In this document: one piece after another, positions 9,202-17,886 of the stretch | How positions within the stretch are numbered: the stretch's first letter is position 1 | Layout: every line of letters begins with the position of its first letter | Assembly (NCBI RefSeq): GCF_009663145.1 | Contig: NZ_VKHR01000004.1 | Coordinates: 166-64,165, forward strand | DNA from: Shewanella sp. TC10 | GTDB lineage: Bacteria > Pseudomonadota > Gammaproteobacteria > Enterobacterales > Shewanellaceae | DNA: 64,000 bases | Direction of reading: 5' to 3' | The notes under the pieces: model-generated | Told to the model about the DNA's origin: nothing | Database searches by the model: none | The model's input: the letters and a program-made list of their open reading frames with translations, nothing else | Position numbers and translations under genes: made by a program

Positions 9202-10995
9202 TTAACTCTGCTCAGTCAACAACTGCAAACTGGCAAACTCTTTATAAACATCACTGGATAGCATTAACTCTTGATGGGTACCTTGCGCAACAACTTGCCC
9301 TTTCTCAAGCACGATAATGCGATCAGCATTAATCACAGTAGCCAGTCTATGAGCTATAATTAACGTAGTTCTGCCCGCCATTAAATTATCCAAGCCTTGT
9401 TTTACCTTAACTTCACTGACCGCATCTAAAGCACTCGTAGCCTCATCCAATAACAATATCGGTCTATCAGCTAATATGGCTCTGGCAATGGCTATTCGCT
9501 GTTTTTGGCCGCCTGATAGCTTAACCCCGCGCTCACCAAGGTAAGTATCATAACCATCTGAAAGCTCTCTTATAAACTCATCTGCTTTTGCTGTTATACA
9601 TGCTTCCACCACTTCTTCTGTGCTTGCATCTACTCGCCCGTAGCGGACATTTTCAAATACACTGGTGGCGAAAATAACGGACTCTTGCGGGACTAAAGCA
9701 TATTGCTCCCTAAGCTGCTGTAAACTCAATTTCGAAATATCAATATCATCTAACATCACCTTACCCGATTTAGGCTGATAGAAGCGTAGCAACAACTCAA
9801 ATAAGGTGCTTTTTCCTGCGCCACTTTCGCCAACCAAAGCCACCCTTTCACCCGCTTGAATGCTGAGATTAATGCCCTTAATGACGTCTTCTTTATTACT
9901 AGGGTATGAAAAACGAAGTCCTTCAAGGTCAACATTGCCATTAATTTTTGTAGGCAACGCTATAGGTGAGGCCTCTTGAGGAATATCAATAGGTGTGTGT
10001 AGTAATTCAATTAACCTTTCAGCCGCCCCTGACGCCCGCTGTATCTCGCTAAAAACCTCACTAATTGTTGCTACAGAACCAGCAGCCATCACCGCATAAA
10101 ACATAAAGGCTGATAACTCACCTGCGCTGATATTATTTTGCATCACATCTTGAGCACCTACCCAAAGCACCACAGCAATTGCAGCAATACTCAAAAACAT
10201 CACTGACGATATTAAAATAGAGCGAAATAAAATACGCCCTTTGGCCGCAGTCATGACTGACTCAACTTGGGTATTAAATACTGTGCGATCTTTAGACTCA
10301 TGACCATAGGCTTGCACTGTATGGATCTCATGGAGAGTCTCATCGATGTAAGCGCCTAAATCACCGACTTTATCTTGGCTTTTACGAGAATACTGACGTA
10401 CTTTCTTACCCAAGAAAATGACCGGAATAAACACCATCGGCACGGCAAGAAGCACTAAACCTGTCAGTTTAAGACTGGTAATGGCCATCATCACCATCGC
10501 GCCAATGACTGTCACAGTCGAGCGAAAAGCCATCGATAGACTACTGCCAACCACACTCTGTAATAATGTGCTATCGGCAGTGAAACGTGAAATAACTTCC
10601 CCTGTGCGCTGTTCGGCAAAAAAAGCAGGTGATAAGTTTAAGAGGTGGTTGTATACCGTTAATCTAATATCAGCGATAACTCGTTCACCAAGCCATGTCA
10701 TTAAATAGAATCGACAAAAAACGGCTGTCCCACTAATTGCAGTGATACCTAGAATGAATAAAACAATTTCATTTAAGCGCTCAGCATTGTCTGCAACAAA
10801 GCCTTCATCAACCATCATCTTTACGCCTTGCCCCAATGACAACCATGCGAAAGATCCAATAAACAAAAACACCACCGCAGCCAGTACTTTCATACGGTAT
10901 GGCTTTAAAAAGGTCATAATCCAAGCAAGTACAGAATGTTGAGAAGAAGATGCAGCTTTAATGCCTGCAGCTGATGAGGTAATTTGTGTTGTCAA
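9202..10995 (-). CDS. ABC exporter, fused permease-ATPase (MsbA/LmrA type)
   Basis: A 597-residue half-transporter. An N-terminal six-helix ABC transmembrane domain (about residues 25-310) is followed by a nucleotide-binding domain with Walker A GESGAGKS, Q-loop, signature LSGGQKQR, Walker B ILLLDEATSALD and switch His in IIAHRLAT. All catalytic motifs are intact, so it should work as a homodimer in the inner membrane, exporting lipids or hydrophobic compounds. The TM domain resembles those of MsbA and MdlB relatives. True msbA normally neighbours lpxK, which is absent here, so this is more likely a paralogue of unknown substrate. It is monocistronic. Confidence 0.9.
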   Translation of the reverse strand: MTTQITSSAAGIKAASSSQHSVLAWIMTFLKPYRMKVLAAVVFLFIGSFAWLSLGQGVKMMVDEGFVADNAERLNEIVLFILGITAISGTAVFCRFYLMTWLGERVIADIRLTVYNHLLNLSPAFFAEQRTGEVISRFTADSTLLQSVVGSSLSMAFRSTVTVIGAMVMMAITSLKLTGLVLLAVPMVFIPVIFLGKKVRQYSRKSQDKVGDLGAYIDETLHEIHTVQAYGHESKDRTVFNTQVESVMTAAKGRILFRSILISSVMFLSIAAIAVVLWVGAQDVMQNNISAGELSAFMFYAVMAAGSVATISEVFSEIQRASGAAERLIELLHTPIDIPQEASPIALPTKINGNVDLEGLRFSYPSNKEDVIKGINLSIQAGERVALVGESGAGKSTLFELLLRFYQPKSGKVMLDDIDISKLSLQQLREQYALVPQESVIFATSVFENVRYGRVDASTEEVVEACITAKADEFIRELSDGYDTYLGERGVKLSGGQKQRIAIARAILADRPILLLDEATSALDAVSEVKVKQGLDNLMAGRTTLIIAHRLATVINADRIIVLEKGQVVAQGTHQELMLSSDVYKEFASLQLLTEQS

Positions 10996-11262
10996 AATGA
11001 ACTCTCATAAAAGCATAGTATCAGTCGCCGAATCACTGACTAGTAATCATCATTGACTAGTAGCATTACTGTTTAGCAGTATTTCTGGCTGATAGATGAG
11101 GTAAGAACAATAGAGCGACTAAAGCTCAATATATTTCAAAAATTAACGCTATATAAACTATAGCGACAAACAAAAAACTCTAATACAAGAGTTTAGGTTT
11201 CACAGATAAAGCCTGACCTTCACATTCATTGTCGGAATGTAAAAGTCAAAATAGTCGCGTCT

Positions 11263-11670
11263 TTATTCTTTCACGCTTGAATCGATGGCTTTTAGCGAGC
11301 GTAAAAATATCCCTAACCCACCGACACTCAGAACCAAAATAACAATCAGGTCAAATGCACTCATATGACTAAAGCGGAAATTAATAGAACTGATTACACC
11401 GAAAATAAGACCGACTAACGAACCAAAAGTCAGGATCCAGCCCAAAATATTTTTGGCGTTATAAAACATAAGCCCGATACCGAACATAAATGGGATCATT
11501 ATCATCCCACTGGTTAAGCCAATCCCACCCACATTGTAAAGGCTGTGACTAAAACCAAACGTACTAGTGACTTTTATTGCTTTTAATAACATATAAAAGC
11601 CGCCACACATCATAATTAAACCGATAAAAAATGACCCAATACCGCCAGAAGTACCACCTGCACCGTTCAT
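11263..11670 (-). CDS. Small inner-membrane protein of unknown function
   Basis: A 135-residue protein with four hydrophobic segments (about 12-32, 48-68, 74-94 and 104-124) and a Gly/Ser-rich N terminus. A short charged C-terminal tail follows the last helix. I do not recognise the family. The start at 11670 has an AAGGAATT ribosome-binding site a few bases upstream. It stands alone between the ABC exporter and the divergently transcribed rlmG. Confidence 0.65.
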   Translation of the reverse strand: MNGAGGTSGGIGSFFIGLIMMCGGFYMLLKAIKVTSTFGFSHSLYNVGGIGLTSGMIMIPFMFGIGLMFYNAKNILGWILTFGSLVGLIFGVISSINFRFSHMSAFDLIVILVLSVGGLGIFLRSLKAIDSSVKE

Positions 11671-11736
11671 ACAATTCCTTTGTAATAACTCAACTTATCT
11701 ATTAATTGATGGTACTCATTGGCCACTTCAATAGCA

Positions 11737-11796
11737 AACCTAAGCACTGCGATAATAAACCTAAGCACTGAGATAATAAATAAATCACTGAGACAA
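11737..11796. repeat. Tandem repeat of about 21 bp
   Basis: Two 21-base units starting AACCTAAGCACTG (11737-11757 and 11758-11778) differ at one base. A decayed third unit follows (11779-11796). The array lies in the divergent promoter region before rlmG. Confidence 0.85.
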
Positions 11797-11880
11797 CTTA
11801 CGATGAACTTACCTCGCACAACTCAAGCTAATCTGCGATAATTACTGGCTATTCATTGCGTACGTTTTAGGTAAAAAATA

Positions 11881-13017
11881 ATGATTGTTAGTCAGTTTTC
11901 ATGTGCAGGTATCGAATTAGATTTATACCGCTATCCCAAACAGCAAGATTCGAACCTTCAGGCATGGGACGCTGCTGACGAACATCTGATAAAACACATC
12001 GTAGACGAAAAAATAATACCAACAAAAACGGCCATTATTAATGATAGCTTTGGTGCTTTACAGTGTGCATTAACCCATATAGACGCTGCTTGGCCACTTG
12101 TTGTTGAAACCGATGCAAAGACAGGTTTATTAGGCGCATTGCAAAACTTAACCGATAACCACTTAGATCAAGTCAACATCAGTCGCTATAATAGTCGCGA
12201 ATTATTACCAACCGATACACAGTTGGTTTTAATGAAGCTTCCTAAGAACTTGACCTATTTTACTCATCAGTTACAGCGTTTATCACAAGTGTTACCTGAA
12301 GGCATTCAAGTCATTATTGGTGCAAAAGCAAAAAATATTAACAAGTCTTTGCTAGCACTAATCGAGCAAAACCTTGGCCCTGCATCTGCAAGTTTAACCT
12401 GGAAAAAAACGCGCGTTATCACTTGTGTAGCTGACGGAAAAGTACGTCCAAGTGTTAAAGAGGTGACTTGGCCCGTAGATGAATTAAGCTTAACAATCAG
12501 CAACCTAAGTAATGTTTTTGCAGCAAATAAACTGGATATTGGCGCACGAATAATGCTCGATAATATGCCAAAAGGTGAATTTAATACCGTTATCGATTTA
12601 GGCTGTGGCAATGGTATTTTAGGTTTAAGAGCGGCTCAACTTTATGCTGATGCAAATATTCACTTTGTGGATGATTCAGAAATGGCTGTAGCTTCCAGTG
12701 AGCATAACTGGCAACTTAATCAACTCCCAGCAGAACGAGGGCATTTCCACTGGGATGACTGCCTCACACATTTAGACAGTGAAATCAGTGCTGACTTGGT
12801 ACTATGTAATCCTCCATTTCACCAAGGTGAGGCAATAACAGATCATATTGCCTGGCAAATGTTCCTAGATGCAAGAAGAAGACTTGCGCCTGGAGGACTA
12901 TTGCAAGTGGTTGGCAATCGCCATTTGTCATATCACATCAAACTGCAGCGGATATTTAAAAACTGCAAAACAGTTGCTTCTAACGGAAAATTCGTCATTT
13001 TACAGGCTCGTAAATAA
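11881..13017 (+). CDS. rlmG: 23S rRNA (guanine-N2) methyltransferase RlmG
   Basis: Methylates the N2 amino group of G1835 (E. coli numbering) in 23S rRNA. The 378-residue protein has a degenerate N-terminal methyltransferase-like half and an active C-terminal Rossmann domain. That domain carries the SAM-binding motif [13 protein letters not shown] (about 237-249) and the amino-methyltransferase motif [10 protein letters not shown] (about 316-325). Length equals E. coli RlmG (378), and this separates it from the shorter RsmC. It is a single gene. Confidence 0.92.
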   Translation: MIVSQFSCAGIELDLYRYPKQQDSNLQAWDAADEHLIKHIVDEKIIPTKTAIINDSFGALQCALTHIDAAWPLVVETDAKTGLLGALQNLTDNHLDQVNISRYNSRELLPTDTQLVLMKLPKNLTYFTHQLQRLSQVLPEGIQVIIGAKAKNINKSLLALIEQNLGPASASLTWKKTRVITCVADGKVRPSVKEVTWPVDELSLTISNLSNVFAANKLDIGARIMLDNMPKGEFNTVIDLGCGNGILGLRAAQLYADANIHFVDDSEMAVASSEHNWQLNQLPAERGHFHWDDCLTHLDSEISADLVLCNPPFHQGEAITDHIAWQMFLDARRRLAPGGLLQVVGNRHLSYHIKLQRIFKNCKTVASNGKFVILQARK

Positions 13018-13068
13018 TATTACTTTCCGCTTTTTGTTTTAAACAAGCCCCTTAATAAATCTTAAACT

Positions 13069-13103
13069 AAGACTATGAGCAGGGTAAACTGGCTCATAGT
13101 CTT
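13069..13103 (+). terminator. Strong hairpin after rlmG
   Basis: AAGACTATGAGC (13069-13080) and GCTCATAGTCTT (13092-13103) form a perfect 12-bp stem with an 11-base loop. Only a weak T tract follows, so it may be a terminator or an RNA 3'-end stabiliser. Confidence 0.55.
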
Positions 13104-13104
13104 A

Positions 13105-13188
13105 ATTTAAAGCGCTTATTTTAAAGCTCTTAATTTAAAACTCTTAAGCAAAAGCTGATAATTTAAAGCTTTTAAGTTAAAGCTCTTA
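13105..13188. repeat. Minisatellite of about 14-bp units
   Basis: Six consecutive units of 13-15 bases with the consensus ATTTAAAGCTCTTA run directly on from the rlmG hairpin. Unit 4 (AGCAAAAGCTGATA) is the most diverged. Confidence 0.8.
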
Positions 13189-13377
13189 GCCTCACGGCCT
13201 GTTGGTCATTAATTTGTGTCGACAAGAAAGTCGTAAACCTAAACAACACAAATTTGATCATATAACGCACTAACTAACTTTTTAATCAGCATTAGCTATC
13301 ACGCTCAAACTCCTCCCACTTCCCCTAATATAGGACTGATTAACCTTTCTTTTAAAATGATCTTAACCAGCATTAAA

Positions 13378-13389
13378 TTGGTAATACAA
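13378..13389. promoter_or_regulatory. Candidate operator of the alginate-locus GntR regulator
   Basis: TTGGTAATACAA matches, with one difference, the complement of 14779-14790 before the regulator gene. It also resembles TTGGTAATAACAA at 14890 before the receptor remnant. It lies about 13 bases before a TTGACA promoter element. Confidence 0.45.
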
Positions 13390-13400
13390 CAAAGCAAAAC

Positions 13401-13873
13401 TGGTTGACACAATATATATTGCAGCGCTATTGTGAACGATAACAAGGTAATAAAAATGGCATTTACCCTCGAAACGCCAAACAATAAATGATTAACATTA
13501 ACAGTTTTATTGATTAAGTTTTAACTAAAAAAAACACTAAAACACTAACCAAATCAACATGAATTTTCCTGTTGTTGGCTATAATTGTATTAATTTTGTT
13601 TCAGATTTAGGTTTGGTGCTTAATCAGAAATCCATGTTCGCAGTGTTTAAAACCCACTTTTAAGTTCGATACAAAGGATCAAAACTTCGTTACTGATTTT
13701 AAACCTTGATAAGAATAATCAACACATTAGATAGAGAAACACTAAAAATGAGTAATAGCACCCTAAGCTGTGACTAATACTCATTGTTTTAATCGGGTAA
13801 GTTCGTTCCAATTCATTCCCCCCTCGATTGGAACGAAGTAAAAAGGCCTCTCATTGAGAGGCCTTTTTTACAT
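13401..13873 (+). ncRNA. Geneless promoter-to-terminator unit; possible small RNA or scar of a lost gene
   Basis: TGGTTGACA (13401-13409), the same -35-like sequence as before the receptor remnant (14938-14946), opens this region and an operator-like site precedes it. No credible coding sequence follows; the only start-stop is a nine-codon frame at 13748-13777 without a ribosome-binding site. The region ends with an 11-bp perfect stem, TTCGTTCCAAT/ATTGGAACGAA (13802-13837), whose 14-base loop holds six consecutive C. The terminator hairpin follows directly. It could encode a regulatory RNA, or be what remains after deletion of a regulated gene. Confidence 0.35.
13841..13869 (+). terminator. 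Rho-independent terminator of the geneless unit
   Basis: AAAAGGCCTCTC (13841-13852) pairs perfectly with GAGAGGCCTTTT (13856-13867) around ATT and is followed by T residues. Confidence 0.85.
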
Positions 13874-13940
13874 TTATAGATTTAAATAACACTTAATTTC
13901 AAATTCTTATCAAAATTTCACTTATAACGATTTAGGCAAT

Positions 13941-13968
13941 AAAAAAGCCTTTCGTTTAGAAAGGCTTT
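13941..13968 (-). terminator. Terminator of the GntR-family regulator gene
   Basis: AAAGCCTTTC (13944-13953) and GAAAGGCTTT (13959-13968) form a 10-bp stem. The A run at the left end becomes the U tract of the minus-strand transcript. Confidence 0.8.
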
Positions 13969-14005
13969 AATCGAAATAACTTAAAACTCAGCGATAAAAC
14001 ACTCG

Positions 14006-14746
14006 TTATCCTATACGGTTCACCAAATTATCAATCGAGTACAAATCGCGCTTTTCGCTATTTTTTCGACGAACTTCTTCAAGAGACTGCGCTTCTACCG
14101 TATCAAAAAGAACATTAATTAAACGGTTAAAATGCCTATGCATTGCAAGTCTAGCTTCTGATGCATCATTCGCTAATAACGCTTGATAAATAGAAGTGTG
14201 CTCATCAAGGGTTTTCTTATTATCCTTGCTACATACACTGGCATAGTCAGTGATAATTTTCTGACTTGAAGCACGCAGCGCCCATAAATTTTGAAACGAT
14301 TTAATTAAAGCGCCATTTCGCGTGGAGTTAGCAATAATTTGATGGAACATTTCATCCGCTTCTTCAACGTATGACTTATTCTCCATCATTATCAGTGTCT
14401 TGTTTAACTCAACCAGCTCTTCTTCTGTGATAGTGTTCGCTGCAAGTGCTGCAATTTCACCTTCAACAAGCGCACGCGCTTGGGTAAGTTCAAATGCATT
14501 AATCTTACTCAATTGGTCAGCTTTATTAGCAGAGTGTAAAACATATACACCAGAGCCAGTTTTAACTTCAATTTTCTCACGCACTTCCAGTGCAATTATT
14601 GCTTCACGAACTGTTGGTCGACTGACATCAAACTTTTCAGCCAACTCCCTTTCTGGAGGTAAACGACTTCCAGGAGTATATTCGCCGCTAGCAATAGACG
14701 CTTCGATCTGTTCTACGATGCGCCAAAACATACGCCTACTCTTCAT
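14006..14746 (-). CDS. FadR-subfamily GntR transcriptional regulator of the alginate locus
   Basis: A 246-residue regulator. The N-terminal winged helix-turn-helix (PGSRLPPERELAEKFDVSRPTVREAIIALE, about residues 22-52) is the GntR signature, and an all-helical FCD ligand-binding domain follows (about 85-225). Members of this subfamily commonly repress sugar-acid catabolic genes and release DNA on binding a uronate-derived metabolite. The gene is transcribed away from the alginate operon, and its upstream region carries a copy of the shared operator-like sequence, suggesting autoregulation. The ligand (for example an unsaturated uronate or KDG) is inference. Confidence 0.88.
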   Translation of the reverse strand: MKSRRMFWRIVEQIEASIASGEYTPGSRLPPERELAEKFDVSRPTVREAIIALEVREKIEVKTGSGVYVLHSANKADQLSKINAFELTQARALVEGEIAALAANTITEEELVELNKTLIMMENKSYVEEADEMFHQIIANSTRNGALIKSFQNLWALRASSQKIITDYASVCSKDNKKTLDEHTSIYQALLANDASEARLAMHRHFNRLINVLFDTVEAQSLEEVRRKNSEKRDLYSIDNLVNRIG

Positions 14747-14778
14747 CTTTGGTCCTTCAATGGTTTAAACCAATTTTC

Positions 14779-14790
14779 TTGTATTACTAA
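14779..14790. promoter_or_regulatory. Candidate operator before the GntR-family gene
   Basis: TTGTATTACTAA reads TTAGTAATACAA on the minus strand, one base different from the site at 13378-13389. It lies about 35 bases before the regulator start codon. Confidence 0.45.
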
Positions 14791-14885
14791 CATGATATCT
14801 ATTTACCTAGTCAACGCAAATCCTATTTTGAAAAATTATTGTCCTAGAACAGTTTTCATGTAAACCCTGATTTGGTTAGTAAAAT

Positions 14886-14903
14886 GTTATTGGTAATAAC
14901 AAT
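14886..14903. promoter_or_regulatory. Candidate palindromic operator before the alginate operon
   Basis: GTTATTGGTAATAAC (14886-14900) is a palindrome with 6-bp arms around GGT. It overlaps TTGGTAATAACAA, which resembles the other two operator-like sites of the locus. It lies 50 bases before the -35-like TTGACA at 14941. Confidence 0.5.
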
Positions 14904-14937
14904 AGCACACATTTAAGAACTTGTTGGTAACATAAAT

Positions 14938-14970
14938 TGGTTGACAAGATATATAACCATTGGTTAGTTT
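14938..14970 (+). promoter_or_regulatory. Candidate promoter of the alginate operon
   Basis: TGGTTGACA (14938-14946) holds a consensus -35 hexamer and is shared with the promoter at 13401. The -10 element is not clear; TTAGTT 17 bases downstream is a poor match, as expected of an activated or regulated promoter. Transcription would run through the receptor remnant into the PL6 gene. Confidence 0.4.
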
Positions 14971-15059
14971 CTAGTTGACGCAAAGTTGTATTTAGAGATC
15001 TTGTTTAAATGATTGTGTTCACACTAAATTAAATAAACGATTAATCTGGGGAGATTAAC

Positions 15060-15419
15060 GTGAAACTTAATAAAATAAGTCGCGCATTAAGAATAAACAG
15101 GATCAACGTTCAACCGAAAAGTGCCATATACAGCTCTGCTCTTTTAACTTTATTAGCTTCGCCGGTTTTCGCACAAGATGAAAATGAAGCCATTGAAGTC
15201 ACTACTCCGACAGCACAGGTATCAGAACAAAACCCTGAAGTAAAAAAAGATGAACCAGAAATGGAAGTCATCAAAGTGACAGATTACTTATCACTATCAC
15301 TTAAAGCGCTGAACTTGTTAGACGAGCCACAAATTATGACTCGTGGTAACGACACAACTGTTTCAGACTACTCTCGCTCTGGTTCTAAATATTTCCTTGG
15401 TGCAAAAGTTAAGTTTTAA
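15060..15419 (+). pseudogene. Internally deleted TonB-dependent receptor (alginate-locus remnant)
   Basis: The 119-codon frame starts at GTG behind GGGGAG. It has a receptor-type signal peptide (cleavage near VFA-QDEN, residue 38), a low-complexity linker and a TonB-box/plug start MEVIKVT (68-74). It then jumps straight to what looks like the last barrel strands of a receptor, DYLSLSLKALNLLDEPQIMTRG (75-96) ending KYFLGAKVKF. The plug and nearly all of the barrel, normally more than 2 kb, are missing, yet the frame is intact. It therefore looks like an in-frame deletion scar rather than a working transporter. In related loci this receptor would import alginate oligomers. A genuine small exported protein is the less likely alternative. 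Confidence 0.75.
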
Positions 15420-15553
15420 CCTTAAGTAAAACTTAGTCGTGCAACTCCTACCTTAATGATTGAGGTAGGAGTTTATTTACATAAAAAGTAGCAATAACTG
15501 TAGAAACAAAAGATTAAAAACAAAACTAAATCAACGATAACTAAAAGAGAGTC

Positions 15554-17884
15554 ATGATGAGTTTTTTAAGCCAAGTTACACATTGCTCAGCATACAATGA
15601 CAAGTTGTTCTCAACCCCTATAAAGTTAATCCTCAAATTCGCCTTAGCTTTGAGTATTCTGCTAGCTATAACTTCAGTTAACGCTGAAACCTATACCGTT
15701 AAAAACCAAGCAGAGTTTAAACAAGCTGTTGCAAAACTGACCCCAGGTGATGACATCATACTCACCAATGGTGTTTGGCAAGACTTTGAAATTCAGTTTA
15801 TCGGACAAGGCACACAAAATGCTCCTATTCGCCTTTCAGCTGAAACCAAAGGCAAAGTCATCCTTACAGGGCAATCTAATTTATCGTTAGCCGGTGAATA
15901 CTTAGAAGTTTCAGGCTTAGTATTTAAAGACGGTTACACCCCAAGTAATTCGGTGATTTCATTTCGAACTAGCGAAGACCAATTTGCTAATCATTCTCGA
16001 GTAAGTGAAGTGGTAATCGATAATTTCAACAATCCAGATCGTCACGAATCTGACTTTTGGGTTGCACTTTATGGCAAGCATAATCGTTTTGATCACAACC
16101 ACCTCATCGGGAAACGTAATAAAGGCGTGACATTAACAGTGAGGTTACGCAGCGAAGCAAGCCAACAAAATCATCATCGAATTGATCATAACTATTTCGG
16201 CCCACGCCCTACCCTAGGTTCAAATGGCGGCGAAACCATACGTATCGGTACCAGTCATTATTCGATGACTAATTCGTATACTGTCATCGAGAACAATTAT
16301 TTTGATCGCTGTGATGGAGAAGTTGAGATCATCTCAATCAAAGCGGGCCAAAATATTGTAAGAAATAACACTTTCTTTGAATCACGCGGCACACTCACAA
16401 TGCGTCACGGTAACGGTAATCAAATCGATAGTAATGTTTTTTTAGGTAATAACGTGGATCACACGGGGGGAATTCGAATTATTAACCGAGACCAAACCAT
16501 TACTAATAACTACTTAGAAGGTTTAAAAGGTTATCGTTTCGGTAGCGGATTTACCATTATGAATGGCGTGCCCGACTCACCACTCAACCGCTACCATCAA
16601 GTCGTTAATGCCAATGTTAACCACAACAGTTTTATCAATGTAGACCACATTCATTTAGCGGCGGGTAGCGATCAAGAGCGCTCTGCTACACCAAAAGATT
16701 CAAAGATAAACAGTAATTTATTCGTCAATAATAACCAACAAGCGCCATTCTCAATTTTTGATGATATTTCAGGCATCGCTTTCTCAAATAATCTGTCTAA
16801 TGAGCTCACTAACAACCAGATTACTCAAGGTATCAAGCCCACTAAAATCTCACTAAAACGAGCGGATAATGGGCTGCTATACCCAGATAATGATGATAAT
16901 GCCGTTTTTGGCGCATCAAAGACAATCAAGCCCACCTTAAAGTCGCAAACTGGCGTTTCTTGGTACCCAAAATCTGAGCCTGAAAGTGCCTTTGATTCTG
17001 GTCAAACCCATACAGTTTCGACTGCCGAGCAACTGCTCAATGCAATAAACAAAGCCAATGATGGCGATATCATCAGCTTGCAAACAGGCCAATATCACAT
17101 TGGTAAAATTATCGAGATAAACAAAACTATTTCTATCATTGCTGCAAAGGCGCAAAAACCTACAGTGACCTTTGGCCGAGCCAGTTTATTTGAAATACAA
17201 AATGGCGGTAACTTAAAGCTCGATGGCTTAACTATCAGTGGTGAGTCTAGCCCAGACTCATCAGGTAACACTTTAGTTAGAACCAGCAAATGGGGCATGC
17301 TCACCAACTATCGTTTTAGTATGTATAACAGTGATATTAGCCACTTAAATATTAACCATTCATTTAGCTTTTTTGATTCAGGTTCCCGTGCATTTGCCAG
17401 CAATATTGAAGTCATCAACAACCGTTTTAGCAAGATTACAGGTGATTTATTTAGGCTGAATAAAGAAACAGATGATCGCGGAATTTATAATGTTGAATAC
17501 CTCACCATCAATAACAATCAGTTTAATGACATCGATGGCGCACTGGTGAAACTTTATCGCGGTGGAACTGATGAAAGTACCTTTGGCCCTCATATCAGCT
17601 TTAACAATAACGATGTGAATAACGTCGGCAAGGGCAAACGCAATAAGACTCAAGCAAGCTTATTTCTTCATGGGGTTCAAGTAACTGATATCAACAAAAA
17701 CCATTTCAATAGTAGCGCTTACATCAATATTGAACATACCACTGGGGAACCAATAACACAGGTAACACATAACCAATTTAACAACACAGGTGAACCTAAG
17801 GTCACCGAGCTTTATGCCGTCGGTGAGTCAACGGCAACTATGACTGATAATCTCGTAACTCAATCTGATAATACAGCGTTGTAA
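15554..17884 (+). CDS. Alginate lyase, polysaccharide lyase family 6 (two parallel beta-helix domains)
   Basis: Cleaves alginate by beta-elimination, giving unsaturated uronate ends. The 776-residue protein has a signal peptide (cleavage near VNA-ETYTV, about residue 46) and a first beta-helix domain of the PL6/chondroitinase-B type (about 47-400). A second beta-helix starts near residue 485 (HTVSTAEQLLNAINKANDGD). The presumed catalytic pair is K263 (SIKAGQ) and R284 (TMRHGNG), 21 residues apart, the same spacing I recall for K220/R241 of the two-domain enzyme AlyGC. It leads the lyase operon, two bases before the PL17 gene. Endo- versus exo-action and G/M preference cannot be read here. Confidence 0.9.
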   Translation: MMSFLSQVTHCSAYNDKLFSTPIKLILKFALALSILLAITSVNAETYTVKNQAEFKQAVAKLTPGDDIILTNGVWQDFEIQFIGQGTQNAPIRLSAETKGKVILTGQSNLSLAGEYLEVSGLVFKDGYTPSNSVISFRTSEDQFANHSRVSEVVIDNFNNPDRHESDFWVALYGKHNRFDHNHLIGKRNKGVTLTVRLRSEASQQNHHRIDHNYFGPRPTLGSNGGETIRIGTSHYSMTNSYTVIENNYFDRCDGEVEIISIKAGQNIVRNNTFFESRGTLTMRHGNGNQIDSNVFLGNNVDHTGGIRIINRDQTITNNYLEGLKGYRFGSGFTIMNGVPDSPLNRYHQVVNANVNHNSFINVDHIHLAAGSDQERSATPKDSKINSNLFVNNNQQAPFSIFDDISGIAFSNNLSNELTNNQITQGIKPTKISLKRADNGLLYPDNDDNAVFGASKTIKPTLKSQTGVSWYPKSEPESAFDSGQTHTVSTAEQLLNAINKANDGDIISLQTGQYHIGKIIEINKTISIIAAKAQKPTVTFGRASLFEIQNGGNLKLDGLTISGESSPDSSGNTLVRTSKWGMLTNYRFSMYNSDISHLNINHSFSFFDSGSRAFASNIEVINNRFSKITGDLFRLNKETDDRGIYNVEYLTINNNQFNDIDGALVKLYRGGTDESTFGPHISFNNNDVNNVGKGKRNKTQASLFLHGVQVTDINKNHFNSSAYINIEHTTGEPITQVTHNQFNNTGEPKVTELYAVGESTATMTDNLVTQSDNTAL

Positions 17885-17886
17885 AT

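Noticed and set aside
13748..13777. Nine-codon frame in the geneless alginate-locus unit
   Set aside because: No ribosome-binding site; nothing supports translation, although it could be the stub of a lost gene.
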